Below are positions 45,897 through 54,138 of a stretch of DNA of 64,000 nucleotides, piece after piece. This DNA comes from Emcibacter sp. (GTDB lineage: Bacteria; Pseudomonadota; Alphaproteobacteria; Sphingomonadales; Emcibacteraceae), in the NCBI GenBank assembly GCA_021741205.1, contig JAIOYI010000003.1:1-64000 (forward strand), read 5' to 3'. Numbering within the stretch: the stretch's first letter is position 1; every line of letters begins with the position of its first letter. A program made the translations under genes and the position numbers. The notes under the pieces were generated by a model. That model was not told the origin of the DNA. It worked only from the letters and a program-made list of their open reading frames with translations, and searched no databases.

Positions 45897-46103
45897 CTAA
45901 TCTAGCTCGCGGGCTTCTTCGACGAGCATGATGGGAATGCCGTCCCGAACCGGAAAGGCAAGCCCCGCTTTATCACTGATTAATTCATGAGCCGCAGCAT
46001 CATAACGCAACGGTGATTTGGTCAACGGACAGGCCAAAATTTCCAATAATTTAGGGTCTATTTTATTATAATTAATTTTTGTCTGTGAATGTGAATCTGT
46101 CAT
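45897..46103 (-). CDS. Trm112-like/YcaR zinc-ribbon-type protein
   Basis: This is a 68-residue Trm112-family protein, with [16 protein letters not shown] and the C-terminal [20 protein letters not shown]. Eukaryotic Trm112 activates methyltransferases; the bacterial role is unsettled. Only one Cys remains of the usual zinc set, as in many bacterial members. It is linked to the Lon-N gene upstream (23-base gap), a common alphaproteobacterial pair. Confidence 0.9.
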   Translation of the reverse strand: MTDSHSQTKINYNKIDPKLLEILACPLTKSPLRYDAAAHELISDKAGLAFPVRDGIPIMLVEEARELD

Positions 46104-46126
46104 TAGTCATCCTTGCATTTCTGCTA

Positions 46127-46810
46127 TCATTGTAAAATTTTATCTCTAGTTGCCGCCTGTCCACTAAAAAGATCAAAGGCCATGATCTTTAGCATAAGCT
46201 CCACCCGATCCTTAAGACTCATCGCCTCTAGCAAAGCCTGTTTTTCTGCGGCATCAAAGGGGCATATCATGGCAAGCGCATTGACCAATTCTTCATCGCA
46301 CGCCTTTTCCAAGGCTTCCCATCTTGGCGTAATCTTATTAAGTTTCAAATATTTTTCTACGGCCAAAACCAATTTTTGTCGAGGGATATCTTCTGATCGG
46401 AGCGGTGCAGCACAATCTTCTTTATAATGGTCATAAATCACCCGCACCATACGGAAAGTTTGCGTAAAGGGAAGCTCTTCTTCGATATCAAATCGGCTTA
46501 GTCCTGTGAGCAGGATGCGAAGGCTGCCGTCTTTATTTTCTCTGAGGTCAGAAATCATACCCATGCAACCCGTTTTATAAAGCGGCCTGTTACGGGGAGC
46601 CGTTCCTAACTGGTCGTTACCTTGCTGATGCAAAGGGTCTGTGGCGGGCTGAACCATACCAAAAAGACCATTTCGCTCACGGGCATAATATACCATATCC
46701 AAATAACGGGGTTCAAAAATATTCAGAGGCAGGTGTCCTTTAGGCAATAGTAAGGCTCCCGTTAAGGGAAAAACCGGTATTGTTTCTGGCAATCTTTCTA
46801 ATCCGAACAC
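46127..46810 (-). CDS. Lon N-terminal substrate-binding-domain protein
   Basis: This is a 227-residue stand-alone LON substrate-binding domain: IPVFPLTGALLLPKGHLPLNIFEPRYLDM opens the PUA-like fold, and GCMGMISDLRENKDGSLRILLTGLSRF continues it. It lacks ATPase and protease domains. The function of these single-domain proteins is unknown; an adaptor in protein quality control is plausible given the thioredoxin-chaperone gene next to it. Confidence 0.9.
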   Translation of the reverse strand: MFGLERLPETIPVFPLTGALLLPKGHLPLNIFEPRYLDMVYYARERNGLFGMVQPATDPLHQQGNDQLGTAPRNRPLYKTGCMGMISDLRENKDGSLRILLTGLSRFDIEEELPFTQTFRMVRVIYDHYKEDCAAPLRSEDIPRQKLVLAVEKYLKLNKITPRWEALEKACDEELVNALAMICPFDAAEKQALLEAMSLKDRVELMLKIMAFDLFSGQAATRDKILQ

Positions 46811-46840
46811 ATTAAATCCTCAATAGCGCCTTAATAAATT

Positions 46841-47749
46841 TTAGGAAAATAGGATACTCGACAATTTTCGACGGGTCTTTATGGTAAAGGGGTCGGCAGG
46901 TCCTGCAATTTCAAAAAATTTTACCAATTGTTTACGCGCCCCATCCTCATGCCAACCTCGATCACGGGCAACAATATCAAGCAAATAGTCCGATGCCTTA
47001 TCCTGCTCACCCTTCGCCCATGCAATAAGCGATAAATCAAAGCGTGCCTGATGATTATTCTGATCTTTCTCTATGGCTTTCTCCAAAACACTGGCGTCTT
47101 CAAGTTCCGAAATTTGGCGTGCCACATCAAGGGCTGCCCGTGCCCCAAGAATTATGGCATGATTTTGTTCAGTCTTTGGTGTGCTGCCAAGGACAGCCTC
47201 GGCATTATCCAGATCATTAAGCTTAATAAGACATTGACTAAGCCCCGCAATCGCCAAAATATTATCGGCTTCATGCTGTAAAATCTGAGAATATAGTCCC
47301 GCTGCTTCTTGGTAATTTTTCTCATCAAGTAATAGGATGGCATGTTCAATCATTTCCTCCAAGGGCGATAATTGCATGTCAGGGGCAAAGCGACTGATGA
47401 ATTCTTTCACCTCCGCCTCGCTTTTCACGCCCGCAAAGGCATCAACAGGACGTTGATTTGCAAAAACAACCACTGTTGGCACCGATTGAATTTTCATCTG
47501 CGCAGCCAGCTGCTGATTCTTTTCAAAATCAATGCGCACCATATGTACAGCGCCCGCGGCCTGATGAATAAATTTTTCTATAATGGGTGTTAATTTTTTA
47601 CAATTTTCAGACCATTGAGAATAAAAACTCACCAATACAGGAACGGCCACAGATTTTTCGATCACATCTGCCATAAATGTGCTCATATCGGTATCTTTAA
47701 TTATTGATTCAGCTGTACCTGCATTATTGGCACCGTCAAAATTTTGCAT
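46841..47749 (-). CDS. thioredoxin-fold co-chaperone, CnoX/YbbN-like
   Basis: The protein has about 302 residues: an N-terminal thioredoxin domain (VPVLVSFYSQWSENCKKLTPIIEKF) followed by TPR-like helical repeats (EEMIEHAILLLDEKNYQEAAGLYSQIL, then NHQARFDLSLIAWAKGEQDKAS). The active site is SENC, with the first Cys lost, like SQHC in E. coli CnoX, so it is a holdase rather than a disulfide reductase (inference). The start ATG behind GAGGA is preferred to one 12 bases upstream. Confidence 0.88.
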   Translation of the reverse strand: MQNFDGANNAGTAESIIKDTDMSTFMADVIEKSVAVPVLVSFYSQWSENCKKLTPIIEKFIHQAAGAVHMVRIDFEKNQQLAAQMKIQSVPTVVVFANQRPVDAFAGVKSEAEVKEFISRFAPDMQLSPLEEMIEHAILLLDEKNYQEAAGLYSQILQHEADNILAIAGLSQCLIKLNDLDNAEAVLGSTPKTEQNHAIILGARAALDVARQISELEDASVLEKAIEKDQNNHQARFDLSLIAWAKGEQDKASDYLLDIVARDRGWHEDGARKQLVKFFEIAGPADPFTIKTRRKLSSILFS

Positions 47750-47792
47750 AAAATTCCTCATAATAAAAATAGATTATTATTATAGACCAATA

Positions 47793-48296
47793 TTATAAAT
47801 TATCAAAATCCATAACAATGGGGTCAATATTGAAATGGCGGATAAACTTAATGAGATCGGCATTACTTATTGTTGTTGTCGCCTCATTATGAAGCGGATG
47901 AAAATTTAAATAATTATTTTCCATCATTTTGTTATCCAAAAGCACTTTCAAACTCTCATTCTTCAAATTAATCAAAGAAAAAGGCGTAACAGACCCCGCC
48001 TTTACCCCCAAAACATCCATCAACCGCTCTTCACTTGCAAAACTCAACCGATTAACACCAAGTCTGTCCGATTTGGATAAGGCTTTGATATCCAGCGTTC
48101 GATTTTCATCTATTATAGCCAGCAAATATTGGCTTTTCTTGTCTTTAAGAAACAGACTTTTACAATGCCCACCTGAAATATTCCCTCTCAATGCCTGACT
48201 TTCCGCCACGGAATAAAGCGGTAAATGTCGATATGTTGTTGTTTTGATTCCCAATTTCTCAAAACAATTAAACAAATCTCTCTCGCTCGCATACAT
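47793..48296 (-). CDS. YbaK/ProX-type aminoacyl-tRNA deacylase
   Basis: This is a 167-residue YbaK/PrdX editing domain. Family stretches seen are TTTYRHLPLYSVAESQALRG, GGHCKSLFLKDKK with the catalytic Lys, and GVKAGSVTPFSLIN. Such trans-editing proteins clear mischarged Ala-tRNA-Pro or Cys-tRNA-Pro. Length and motifs fit the ProXp-ala/PrdX side of the family; substrate is not certain. Confidence 0.88.
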   Translation of the reverse strand: MYASERDLFNCFEKLGIKTTTYRHLPLYSVAESQALRGNISGGHCKSLFLKDKKSQYLLAIIDENRTLDIKALSKSDRLGVNRLSFASEERLMDVLGVKAGSVTPFSLINLKNESLKVLLDNKMMENNYLNFHPLHNEATTTISNADLIKFIRHFNIDPIVMDFDNL

Positions 48297-48471
48297 AAAA
48301 CCCCGATCCTTTCACTTTTTTAGTCTTTTAACATGGCTTTATTGCTTGTATTTTTAGCGAAAAAATAATCATAATCAACCAAATGATGTTTTTTTGAAAT
48401 TGCCCTTGATTTTACTTATGTAATAGCTATTATCCGCCGCACGATCATAAACGTGATCAAATTTTTGGAGT

Positions 48472-48546
48472 GCGGGCGTAGCTCAGGGGTAGAGCATAAC
48501 CTTGCCAAGGTTAGGGTCGTGAGTTCGAATCTCATCGCCCGCTCCA
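48472..48546 (+). tRNA. tRNA-Gly(GCC)
   Basis: This is a full cloverleaf: acceptor stem GCGGGCG/CGCCCGC, D arm with AGCTCAGGGGTAGAGC, anticodon loop CTTGCCAAG with anticodon GCC, T arm with GTTCGAATC, discriminator T and an encoded CCA. A short A/T run follows. No duplicated 3' end, integrase or att site is visible around it. Confidence 0.97.
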
Positions 48547-48680
48547 AAAAATCCTAAGGTCTAACTAGACACTCACCCGCAACGGATATTATTCCATTAA
48601 GTCTTTGTCGGACGATAATTCAACATTGGTCATAGGCGACAATCCTTCACAATCTGTGAGTAAAATATATTTATTCTGCT

Positions 48681-49787
48681 CTAATCGACAATATCCGCAA
48701 TATCACGACGTGTTACGGGATAGCCCAGAAATTGCCAGCCAAAAATTCCTTCATATAATACGGCGGTTTTACGGTAGCCCAGCTTTCGAAGTTTCTCCAC
48801 TGTATATTCTGCGGCAGCACGGGGACAGGAACAGTAAGCCACGATCTGTACATCCTTGGGCAGGTCTTTTGTGATTTTGTTAAAATCCGAATAATAGGGC
48901 AAGGGAAATGACCCTTCAATATGAGCCACTTGCCACACGGATGTCACCCGTGTATCAAAAATGATCATTTTTTTCCGTGCTTGCAAAGCCGCTAACAAAT
49001 CCTCTGATGAGACAAATATACCGTCTTTCAAGGCAAAGTCAGGGTCTTCTCCTGCTGGATTGATGACATATTGATCCCGTGTGGGCAATTGTTGCAATAC
49101 GGGCTTATCGTCCACCCACCCACTGGCACGGCTTCTTATAAAGGCTGTTACATTATCAATATCTTCAGCGGATAGTTTTTCTTTCCAGCCGATCATAGGA
49201 GTGTTTTCGCGGCCATTCACAATGGCATATCGGATAAATTCATCACTATTATGGGCAAGCGCCGAGGGATTACCAAGAGCAGGTGCCGTCACGCCTTCGC
49301 CGCTCACGCCGTGGCAACTGGCACATTCTTTTTCATATACAACCTTGCCATGGTCAATATCGCCGTGCACGGGATTGGTGGTAAGGGCTACCCGCTCCAC
49401 CCCTGACTTTTCATAGAGCCAATAGGTTAAGTCCCAAACCTCATCAAGGGTCATGGGGCCGCCAACCTCATCCAGATACCCCCCCATTGCCGTACCCTTT
49501 CGCCCATAGGACAGAGGTCTCAAAATGGCATGCGGCATACCAGATTCAAACAAGCTTTTACTGCGCAAAGACGGCGCATGATCATTCACATGACCTTGGC
49601 GGTCTTCACCATGACATAAAACACAATATTTTTTATAATTTGCGGCGGCGACCTTAGTTTGTTCTTGTGTTAATTTTCGCAGTGGTGGTAATTTATCATT
49701 TTCATTGTTTTCTGCTGCCAAGGATATTTGTCCTACCAGCATGATCAGACCCATTATTATACTCATTATACGGATAATATTTATCAT
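48681..49787 (-). CDS. di-haem cytochrome c fused to a rhodanese domain
   Basis: This is a 368-residue exported protein: signal peptide (IIRIMSIIMGLIMLVGQISLA), two class I cytochrome c domains with CVLCH (55-59) and CASCH (155-159) and candidate Met ligands near 101 and 197, then a C-terminal rhodanese domain (about 255-368) with Cys318/Cys320 in VAYCSCPRAAAEYTV. Rhodaneses transfer sulfane sulfur, so periplasmic sulfur oxidation feeding electrons to the haems is possible (inference). The VWQVAHIEGSFPLPY stretch is the rhodanese core. AGGGAA supports the chosen ATG over an upstream one. Confidence 0.85.
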   Translation of the reverse strand: MINIIRIMSIIMGLIMLVGQISLAAENNENDKLPPLRKLTQEQTKVAAANYKKYCVLCHGEDRQGHVNDHAPSLRSKSLFESGMPHAILRPLSYGRKGTAMGGYLDEVGGPMTLDEVWDLTYWLYEKSGVERVALTTNPVHGDIDHGKVVYEKECASCHGVSGEGVTAPALGNPSALAHNSDEFIRYAIVNGRENTPMIGWKEKLSAEDIDNVTAFIRSRASGWVDDKPVLQQLPTRDQYVINPAGEDPDFALKDGIFVSSEDLLAALQARKKMIIFDTRVTSVWQVAHIEGSFPLPYYSDFNKITKDLPKDVQIVAYCSCPRAAAEYTVEKLRKLGYRKTAVLYEGIFGWQFLGYPVTRRDIADIVD

Positions 49788-49953
49788 TAAGATTTCCCTT
49801 GTAGGTCTGAAAAAAACGTCAAGTACAAGATAACCAATAGTTGATTGATTTTCCACATTAAAATTTTAGCTGTTAAGGAAAAAAATGGGTAAGTATTTAT
49901 TTATAAATTAAGTGTATATAATAATAAAACTTCACCGATAAGTTGATATCGCT

Positions 49954-50544
49954 ATGACTAAGATTTATAAATACCGCAAGAAAATGAGCTGGTCTAAACA
50001 AGTGGCTATTGTTACAACTATAGCCGTTATTTTCGGCATTTTTTTGGGGATATATTTCCCCACGGAACTTATTGATAAGATAGAAAAGTCTGTTATTTCA
50101 TCAGAAAATAACCTTCATAAGGAATATTACGACATCAAAGGACGCGCCATCGTTATTGATGGGGATACCATAAAAATAGGCAAAAGATATATCCGTTTTC
50201 ACGGCATTGACGCCCCTGAAATAGATCAGCCCTGTTGGAATGATAGAAATATAGAATATCTGTGTGGCAAAGAGGCCAAGTACTATTTGCAATATCTCAT
50301 CAATAACAGTCCCGTGTCCTGCAATGTGATAGATAAAGATCAATATGAGCGGGATGTGGCAAAATGCTATAATTATGAAAATATTGACCTCAATGCTCAG
50401 ATGGTTGCAAGCGGCAATGCCCTGGCATATTTCAATTACTCCCTTGATTATGCCCTGCTTCATAAAAAGGCACAATATGACAATATAGGAATCTGGCAAG
50501 GTCATTTCATGGAACCATCCCGCTATCGCCATAGGAAAAGATAG
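49954..50544 (+). CDS. membrane-anchored thermonuclease-family nuclease
   Basis: This is a 196-residue SNase-fold protein. An N-terminal hydrophobic helix (VAIVTTIAVIFGIFLGIYF) anchors or exports it. The staphylococcal-nuclease core follows: AIVIDGDTIKIGKRYIRFHGIDAPEIDQPC, with the Ca2+ Asp, catalytic Arg and Glu, then a second Arg in DQYERDVAKCY. It would degrade DNA/RNA outside the cytoplasm. It is monocistronic, in an AT-rich setting. Confidence 0.88.
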   Translation: MTKIYKYRKKMSWSKQVAIVTTIAVIFGIFLGIYFPTELIDKIEKSVISSENNLHKEYYDIKGRAIVIDGDTIKIGKRYIRFHGIDAPEIDQPCWNDRNIEYLCGKEAKYYLQYLINNSPVSCNVIDKDQYERDVAKCYNYENIDLNAQMVASGNALAYFNYSLDYALLHKKAQYDNIGIWQGHFMEPSRYRHRKR

Positions 50545-50618
50545 AACCTTTTAAAAAAAGATATTTAATATAATAACCTCAAATGAAGTAAAGCAATATC
50601 AGAAGTGATATAGTAGCA

Positions 50619-52535
50619 TCATGCTAAATATTGCGCCTCAATTTTAGCCACCACCGCATCGGCGGCCTCTTCTGCTGACATGTTGGCCGTAAAGAGGTGA
50701 ATATCAGCCTGCTCAGGTGCCTCATAGGGACTGTCAAAGCCTGTGAAGTTTTTAATTTCACCGCTTCTCGCCTTTTTATAGAGACCTTTTGGATCACGTT
50801 GTTCACATAACTCAAGCGGCGTATCCACAAAAATCTCAATAAATTCATGGTCCCCCATCATGTCACGCACCATACGTCGTTCCGCTCGAAAGGGCGAAAT
50901 AAAGGCCGTCATAACAATCAGCCCCGCATCAACCATTAATTTAGCAACTTCCCCCACCCGACGGATATTTTCAACACGATCCACATCCACAAAGCCCAAA
51001 TCCTTGTTAAGGCCGTGACGCACATTATCACCGTCCAATAGATAGGTGTGGTTGCCCCGCAAAAATAATTTCTTTTCCACCAAATTCGCAATGGTGGACT
51101 TTCCCGAAGCACTAAGACCTGTAAACCAAAGCACAACGGGCTTTTGATGTTTCTGTGTGGCTCGGGCGGATTTATCCACATCCACCGCCTGCCAATGAAT
51201 ATTGGTGGCACGGCGCAGTCCAAAATCGATCATGCCTGCGGCAACAGTTCTGTTGCTGATTTTATCGATCATTACAAAGGCACCAAGGGCAGAATTTTTC
51301 ACGTAAGCCTCAAAAACGATATCATCATCAAGGCTGAAATTACAGACCCCCACTTCGTTCAGCTCTAATGTTTTTCCAGCCTCATGCTCCAGTGAATTCA
51401 CATTAACCTTATATTTCAGCTCATTGACTTTGCCCGATATGGTTTTATTGGCCGTTTTAATAAGATAAGGACGTCCGGGAAGGAGAGGACTGTTATCCAT
51501 CCAGATAACATGAGCCTGAAATTGATCCGTCACCTCGGGCCGATGGCCGATTTCTGAAATAACGTCACCACGGGAAATATCAATTTCATCTTCTAGGGTC
51601 AAAGTGACCGCTTGATCGGCTGAAGCAAAATCCAAATTTCCGTCATAGGTCGCAATCGACTTTACCTTACTGGTTTTAGCGCTCGGCAGGGCAATAATTT
51701 CATCGCCCGCCCTAATGGTACCAGACGCCACAGTGCCTGAAAATCCCCGAAAATCCAAATCAGGTCGATTGACCCACTGAACTGGCATGGAAAAAGGCTG
51801 TTCGGCCTTATTTTCGGCAACATCCATTTCTTCTAAGAGGCTCATTAACGAGGGACCATGGTACCAATTCATAGACGTGCTACTTTCCATGATATTATCC
51901 CCCTTAAGAGCGGACATGGGTACACAGGTAATGCTGGAAAAATTTAGATTTTCGGCAAATTTACGGTAATCTTTTTCAATACTGTTGAAAATATCTTCGG
52001 AATAGTCCACCAAATCCATTTTATTAATCGCCACCACAGCATGACGAATGCCCAACAGATCAACGATATAGCTATGACGTCTTGTTTGGGTCAAAATGCC
52101 TTTGCGGGCATCAATCAAAATCACCGCCACATCCGCATAAGATGCCCCCGTTGCCATATTGCGGGTATATTGTTCATGGCCCGGCGTATCGGCCACGATG
52201 AATTTACGTTTATCGGTTGAGAAAAAACGGTATGCCACGTCAATGGTAATTCCCTGTTCCCGTTCCGCCGCCAAACCATCAACCAGCAGGGCAAAATCAA
52301 TATCTCCGCCTTGGGTGCCAACTTTTTTACTGTCATTTTCAAGGGCGGCAAGCTGATCTTCAAAAATCAATTTTGAATCATAAAGCAGACGACCAATAAG
52401 AGTTGATTTGCCGTCATCCACACTACCGCAGGTGATAAAGCGCAAAAAGCTTTTATGTTCCTGCTCCTTTAAGTAACCCTCAATATCATGGGAAATTTTT
52501 TCAGATTGGCGAACTTCATAGGATTTTTTGGTCAT
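50619..52535 (-). CDS. cysNC: bifunctional sulfate adenylyltransferase subunit 1/APS kinase
   Basis: This is a 638-residue fusion. The N-terminal GTPase CysN ([19 protein letters not shown]-loop, [19 protein letters not shown]) drives ATP sulfurylase with CysD. The C-terminal CysC APS kinase ([33 protein letters not shown]) makes PAPS. The start overlaps the cysD stop by one base (TAATG) behind AGGAGG, so the subunits are coupled. Genes for PAPS reduction are not in the window. Confidence 0.97.
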   Translation of the reverse strand: MTKKSYEVRQSEKISHDIEGYLKEQEHKSFLRFITCGSVDDGKSTLIGRLLYDSKLIFEDQLAALENDSKKVGTQGGDIDFALLVDGLAAEREQGITIDVAYRFFSTDKRKFIVADTPGHEQYTRNMATGASYADVAVILIDARKGILTQTRRHSYIVDLLGIRHAVVAINKMDLVDYSEDIFNSIEKDYRKFAENLNFSSITCVPMSALKGDNIMESSTSMNWYHGPSLMSLLEEMDVAENKAEQPFSMPVQWVNRPDLDFRGFSGTVASGTIRAGDEIIALPSAKTSKVKSIATYDGNLDFASADQAVTLTLEDEIDISRGDVISEIGHRPEVTDQFQAHVIWMDNSPLLPGRPYLIKTANKTISGKVNELKYKVNVNSLEHEAGKTLELNEVGVCNFSLDDDIVFEAYVKNSALGAFVMIDKISNRTVAAGMIDFGLRRATNIHWQAVDVDKSARATQKHQKPVVLWFTGLSASGKSTIANLVEKKLFLRGNHTYLLDGDNVRHGLNKDLGFVDVDRVENIRRVGEVAKLMVDAGLIVMTAFISPFRAERRMVRDMMGDHEFIEIFVDTPLELCEQRDPKGLYKKARSGEIKNFTGFDSPYEAPEQADIHLFTANMSAEEAADAVVAKIEAQYLA

Positions 52536-53437
52536 TAGAAATAGCCCTCCTGCTTTTTTTGCTCCATAGAGGCATGGGCATCCTTATCAATGGCACGCCC
52601 CTGTCTTTCAGATGTTTTGGTGAGCAGCATTTCCTGAATAATATCCGTAAGAGTCAAAGCCGTTGATTCGACCGCCCCCGTCAGCGGATAGCAACCAAGG
52701 GTACGAAACCGCACCATTTTCATTTCAGGCACCTCTCCATCCAAAAGCGGCATCCGGTCATCATCCACCATAATCAGCATGCCGTCTCGTTCGACGACAG
52801 GGCGTTTCTTGGCAAAATACAGGGGCACAATGGGAATATTCTCCAGATGAATATATTGCCAGATATCAAGTTCCGTCCAATTTGACAACGGGAAGACCCG
52901 CATACTTTCCCCCTTTTGAATTCGGTTATTATATATATTCCATAATTCAGGCCGTTGATTCTTCGGATCCCAACGATGCTGTGCAGATCGGAATGAAAAA
53001 ATGCGTTCCTTGGCACGGGATTTTTCCTCGTCCCGTCGTGCACCACCAAAGGCCGCATCAAAGCCATATTTATCAAGCGCCTGTTTTAGACCTTGGGTCT
53101 TCATCACATCCGTATGAACCGCTGACCCATGACTAAAAGGCCCCATCCCCATATCAATGCCGTCCTGATTAATATGAACGATTAAATCAAGATTATTTTC
53201 CGCAACAAATTTTTCTCGAAAGGCAATCATCTCCCGAAATTTCCATGTGGTATCCACATGCATCACGGGAAAGGGCAATTTTGACGGATAGAAAGCCTTC
53301 ATGGCCAAATGCAGCATCACACTACTATCCTTGCCAATAGAATACAGCATAACAGGGTTATCACAGGTGGCCGCAACCTCACGGATTATATGAATAGATT
53401 CTGCTTCAAGTCTTTGGAGATGGGTTAATGTGGTCAT
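52535..53437 (-). CDS. cysD: sulfate adenylyltransferase subunit 2
   Basis: CysD is the catalytic N-type ATP-pyrophosphatase of sulfate activation. The 300 residues include the PP-loop [16 protein letters not shown], the [14 protein letters not shown] segment, and the [17 protein letters not shown] loop. The C terminus [10 protein letters not shown] is standard. It is first in the cysD-cysNC pair; the 161-base divergent gap to the phosphatase gene would hold the promoter. Confidence 0.97.
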   Translation of the reverse strand: MTTLTHLQRLEAESIHIIREVAATCDNPVMLYSIGKDSSVMLHLAMKAFYPSKLPFPVMHVDTTWKFREMIAFREKFVAENNLDLIVHINQDGIDMGMGPFSHGSAVHTDVMKTQGLKQALDKYGFDAAFGGARRDEEKSRAKERIFSFRSAQHRWDPKNQRPELWNIYNNRIQKGESMRVFPLSNWTELDIWQYIHLENIPIVPLYFAKKRPVVERDGMLIMVDDDRMPLLDGEVPEMKMVRFRTLGCYPLTGAVESTALTLTDIIQEMLLTKTSERQGRAIDKDAHASMEQKKQEGYF

Positions 53438-53598
53438 GGGGTAAAATCCAACTGTATTTCTTTATGATTCATGTTATTTATATGGCATCCTATATCTATA
53501 GACAAATATATAAAATTCAAGCTTTAACATTAATAATAAGTTATTTATTTTATATAACATAAATTTAGTGTTAAATATCCGTCAAAGGAACATAATTC

Positions 53599-54138
53599 AT
53601 GCAAAAAATATTCATAAGCTTTTTTATTCTCCTCTCAATGACTTTGCCGACCCTCTCTCAGGAGCATCATATTGATCTAAAGACTGTGGGCAGCATAGAA
53701 AATATGAACAATGTCATATCGCTTCATGACTCCATTTTTATGGCAGGCCAACCTGATGAGGCGGCTTTAAAAAAGCTAAAAGCGCTCGGTTTCGAGATCG
53801 TTATCAATATTCGGGCAAAAGACGAAATGACCATTGATGAAGACAATATTGTTAAAGAGGCAGGGCTCATTTATTATAATATTCCCCTCATGAAAGAGGA
53901 CAAAATCATAGATGCCGCTGTCGATGAAATCCATACCGCCCTAAAAGATAATAAGGGCAAGAAAATTCTGCTTCATTGTTCAAGCGGAAACCGGGTGGCG
54001 GCATGGTTTGGTGCCCACCTCGGTCGTGATATGGATTATGACACCGAAGCCGCTGTTACCCTTGCCAAACAGGCGGGCATGACAAAAGATAGTATGGAAA
54101 CAATATTGCGGGATTATTTAACGACACGCCCCCAATAA
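53599..54138 (+). CDS. exported DSP-like phosphatase (Blh/DUF442 family)
   Basis: This is a 179-residue protein with a signal peptide (IFISFFILLSMTLPTLS) and a dual-specificity-phosphatase fold. The P-loop HCSSGNRVAAW holds the catalytic Cys and Arg of CX5R. FMAGQPDEAALKKLKALGFEIVINIRAKDE is the typical DUF442/BLH N-terminal stretch, found elsewhere next to sulfur-oxidation genes. Divergent from cysD, but a functional link is not proven. AAGGA precedes the ATG. It converges on fdsA with no gap. Confidence 0.82.
   Translation: MQKIFISFFILLSMTLPTLSQEHHIDLKTVGSIENMNNVISLHDSIFMAGQPDEAALKKLKALGFEIVINIRAKDEMTIDEDNIVKEAGLIYYNIPLMKEDKIIDAAVDEIHTALKDNKGKKILLHCSSGNRVAAWFGAHLGRDMDYDTEAAVTLAKQAGMTKDSMETILRDYLTTRPQ

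Noticed and set aside
48472-48546. tRNA-Gly as an integration site for a mobile element
   Set aside because: No integrase, no repeated 3' end of the tRNA and no change in gene character nearby.
48605-48874. a plus-strand frame opposite the cytochrome-rhodanese gene
   Set aside because: Most of it is antisense to a clearly coding region, and it shows no family features.
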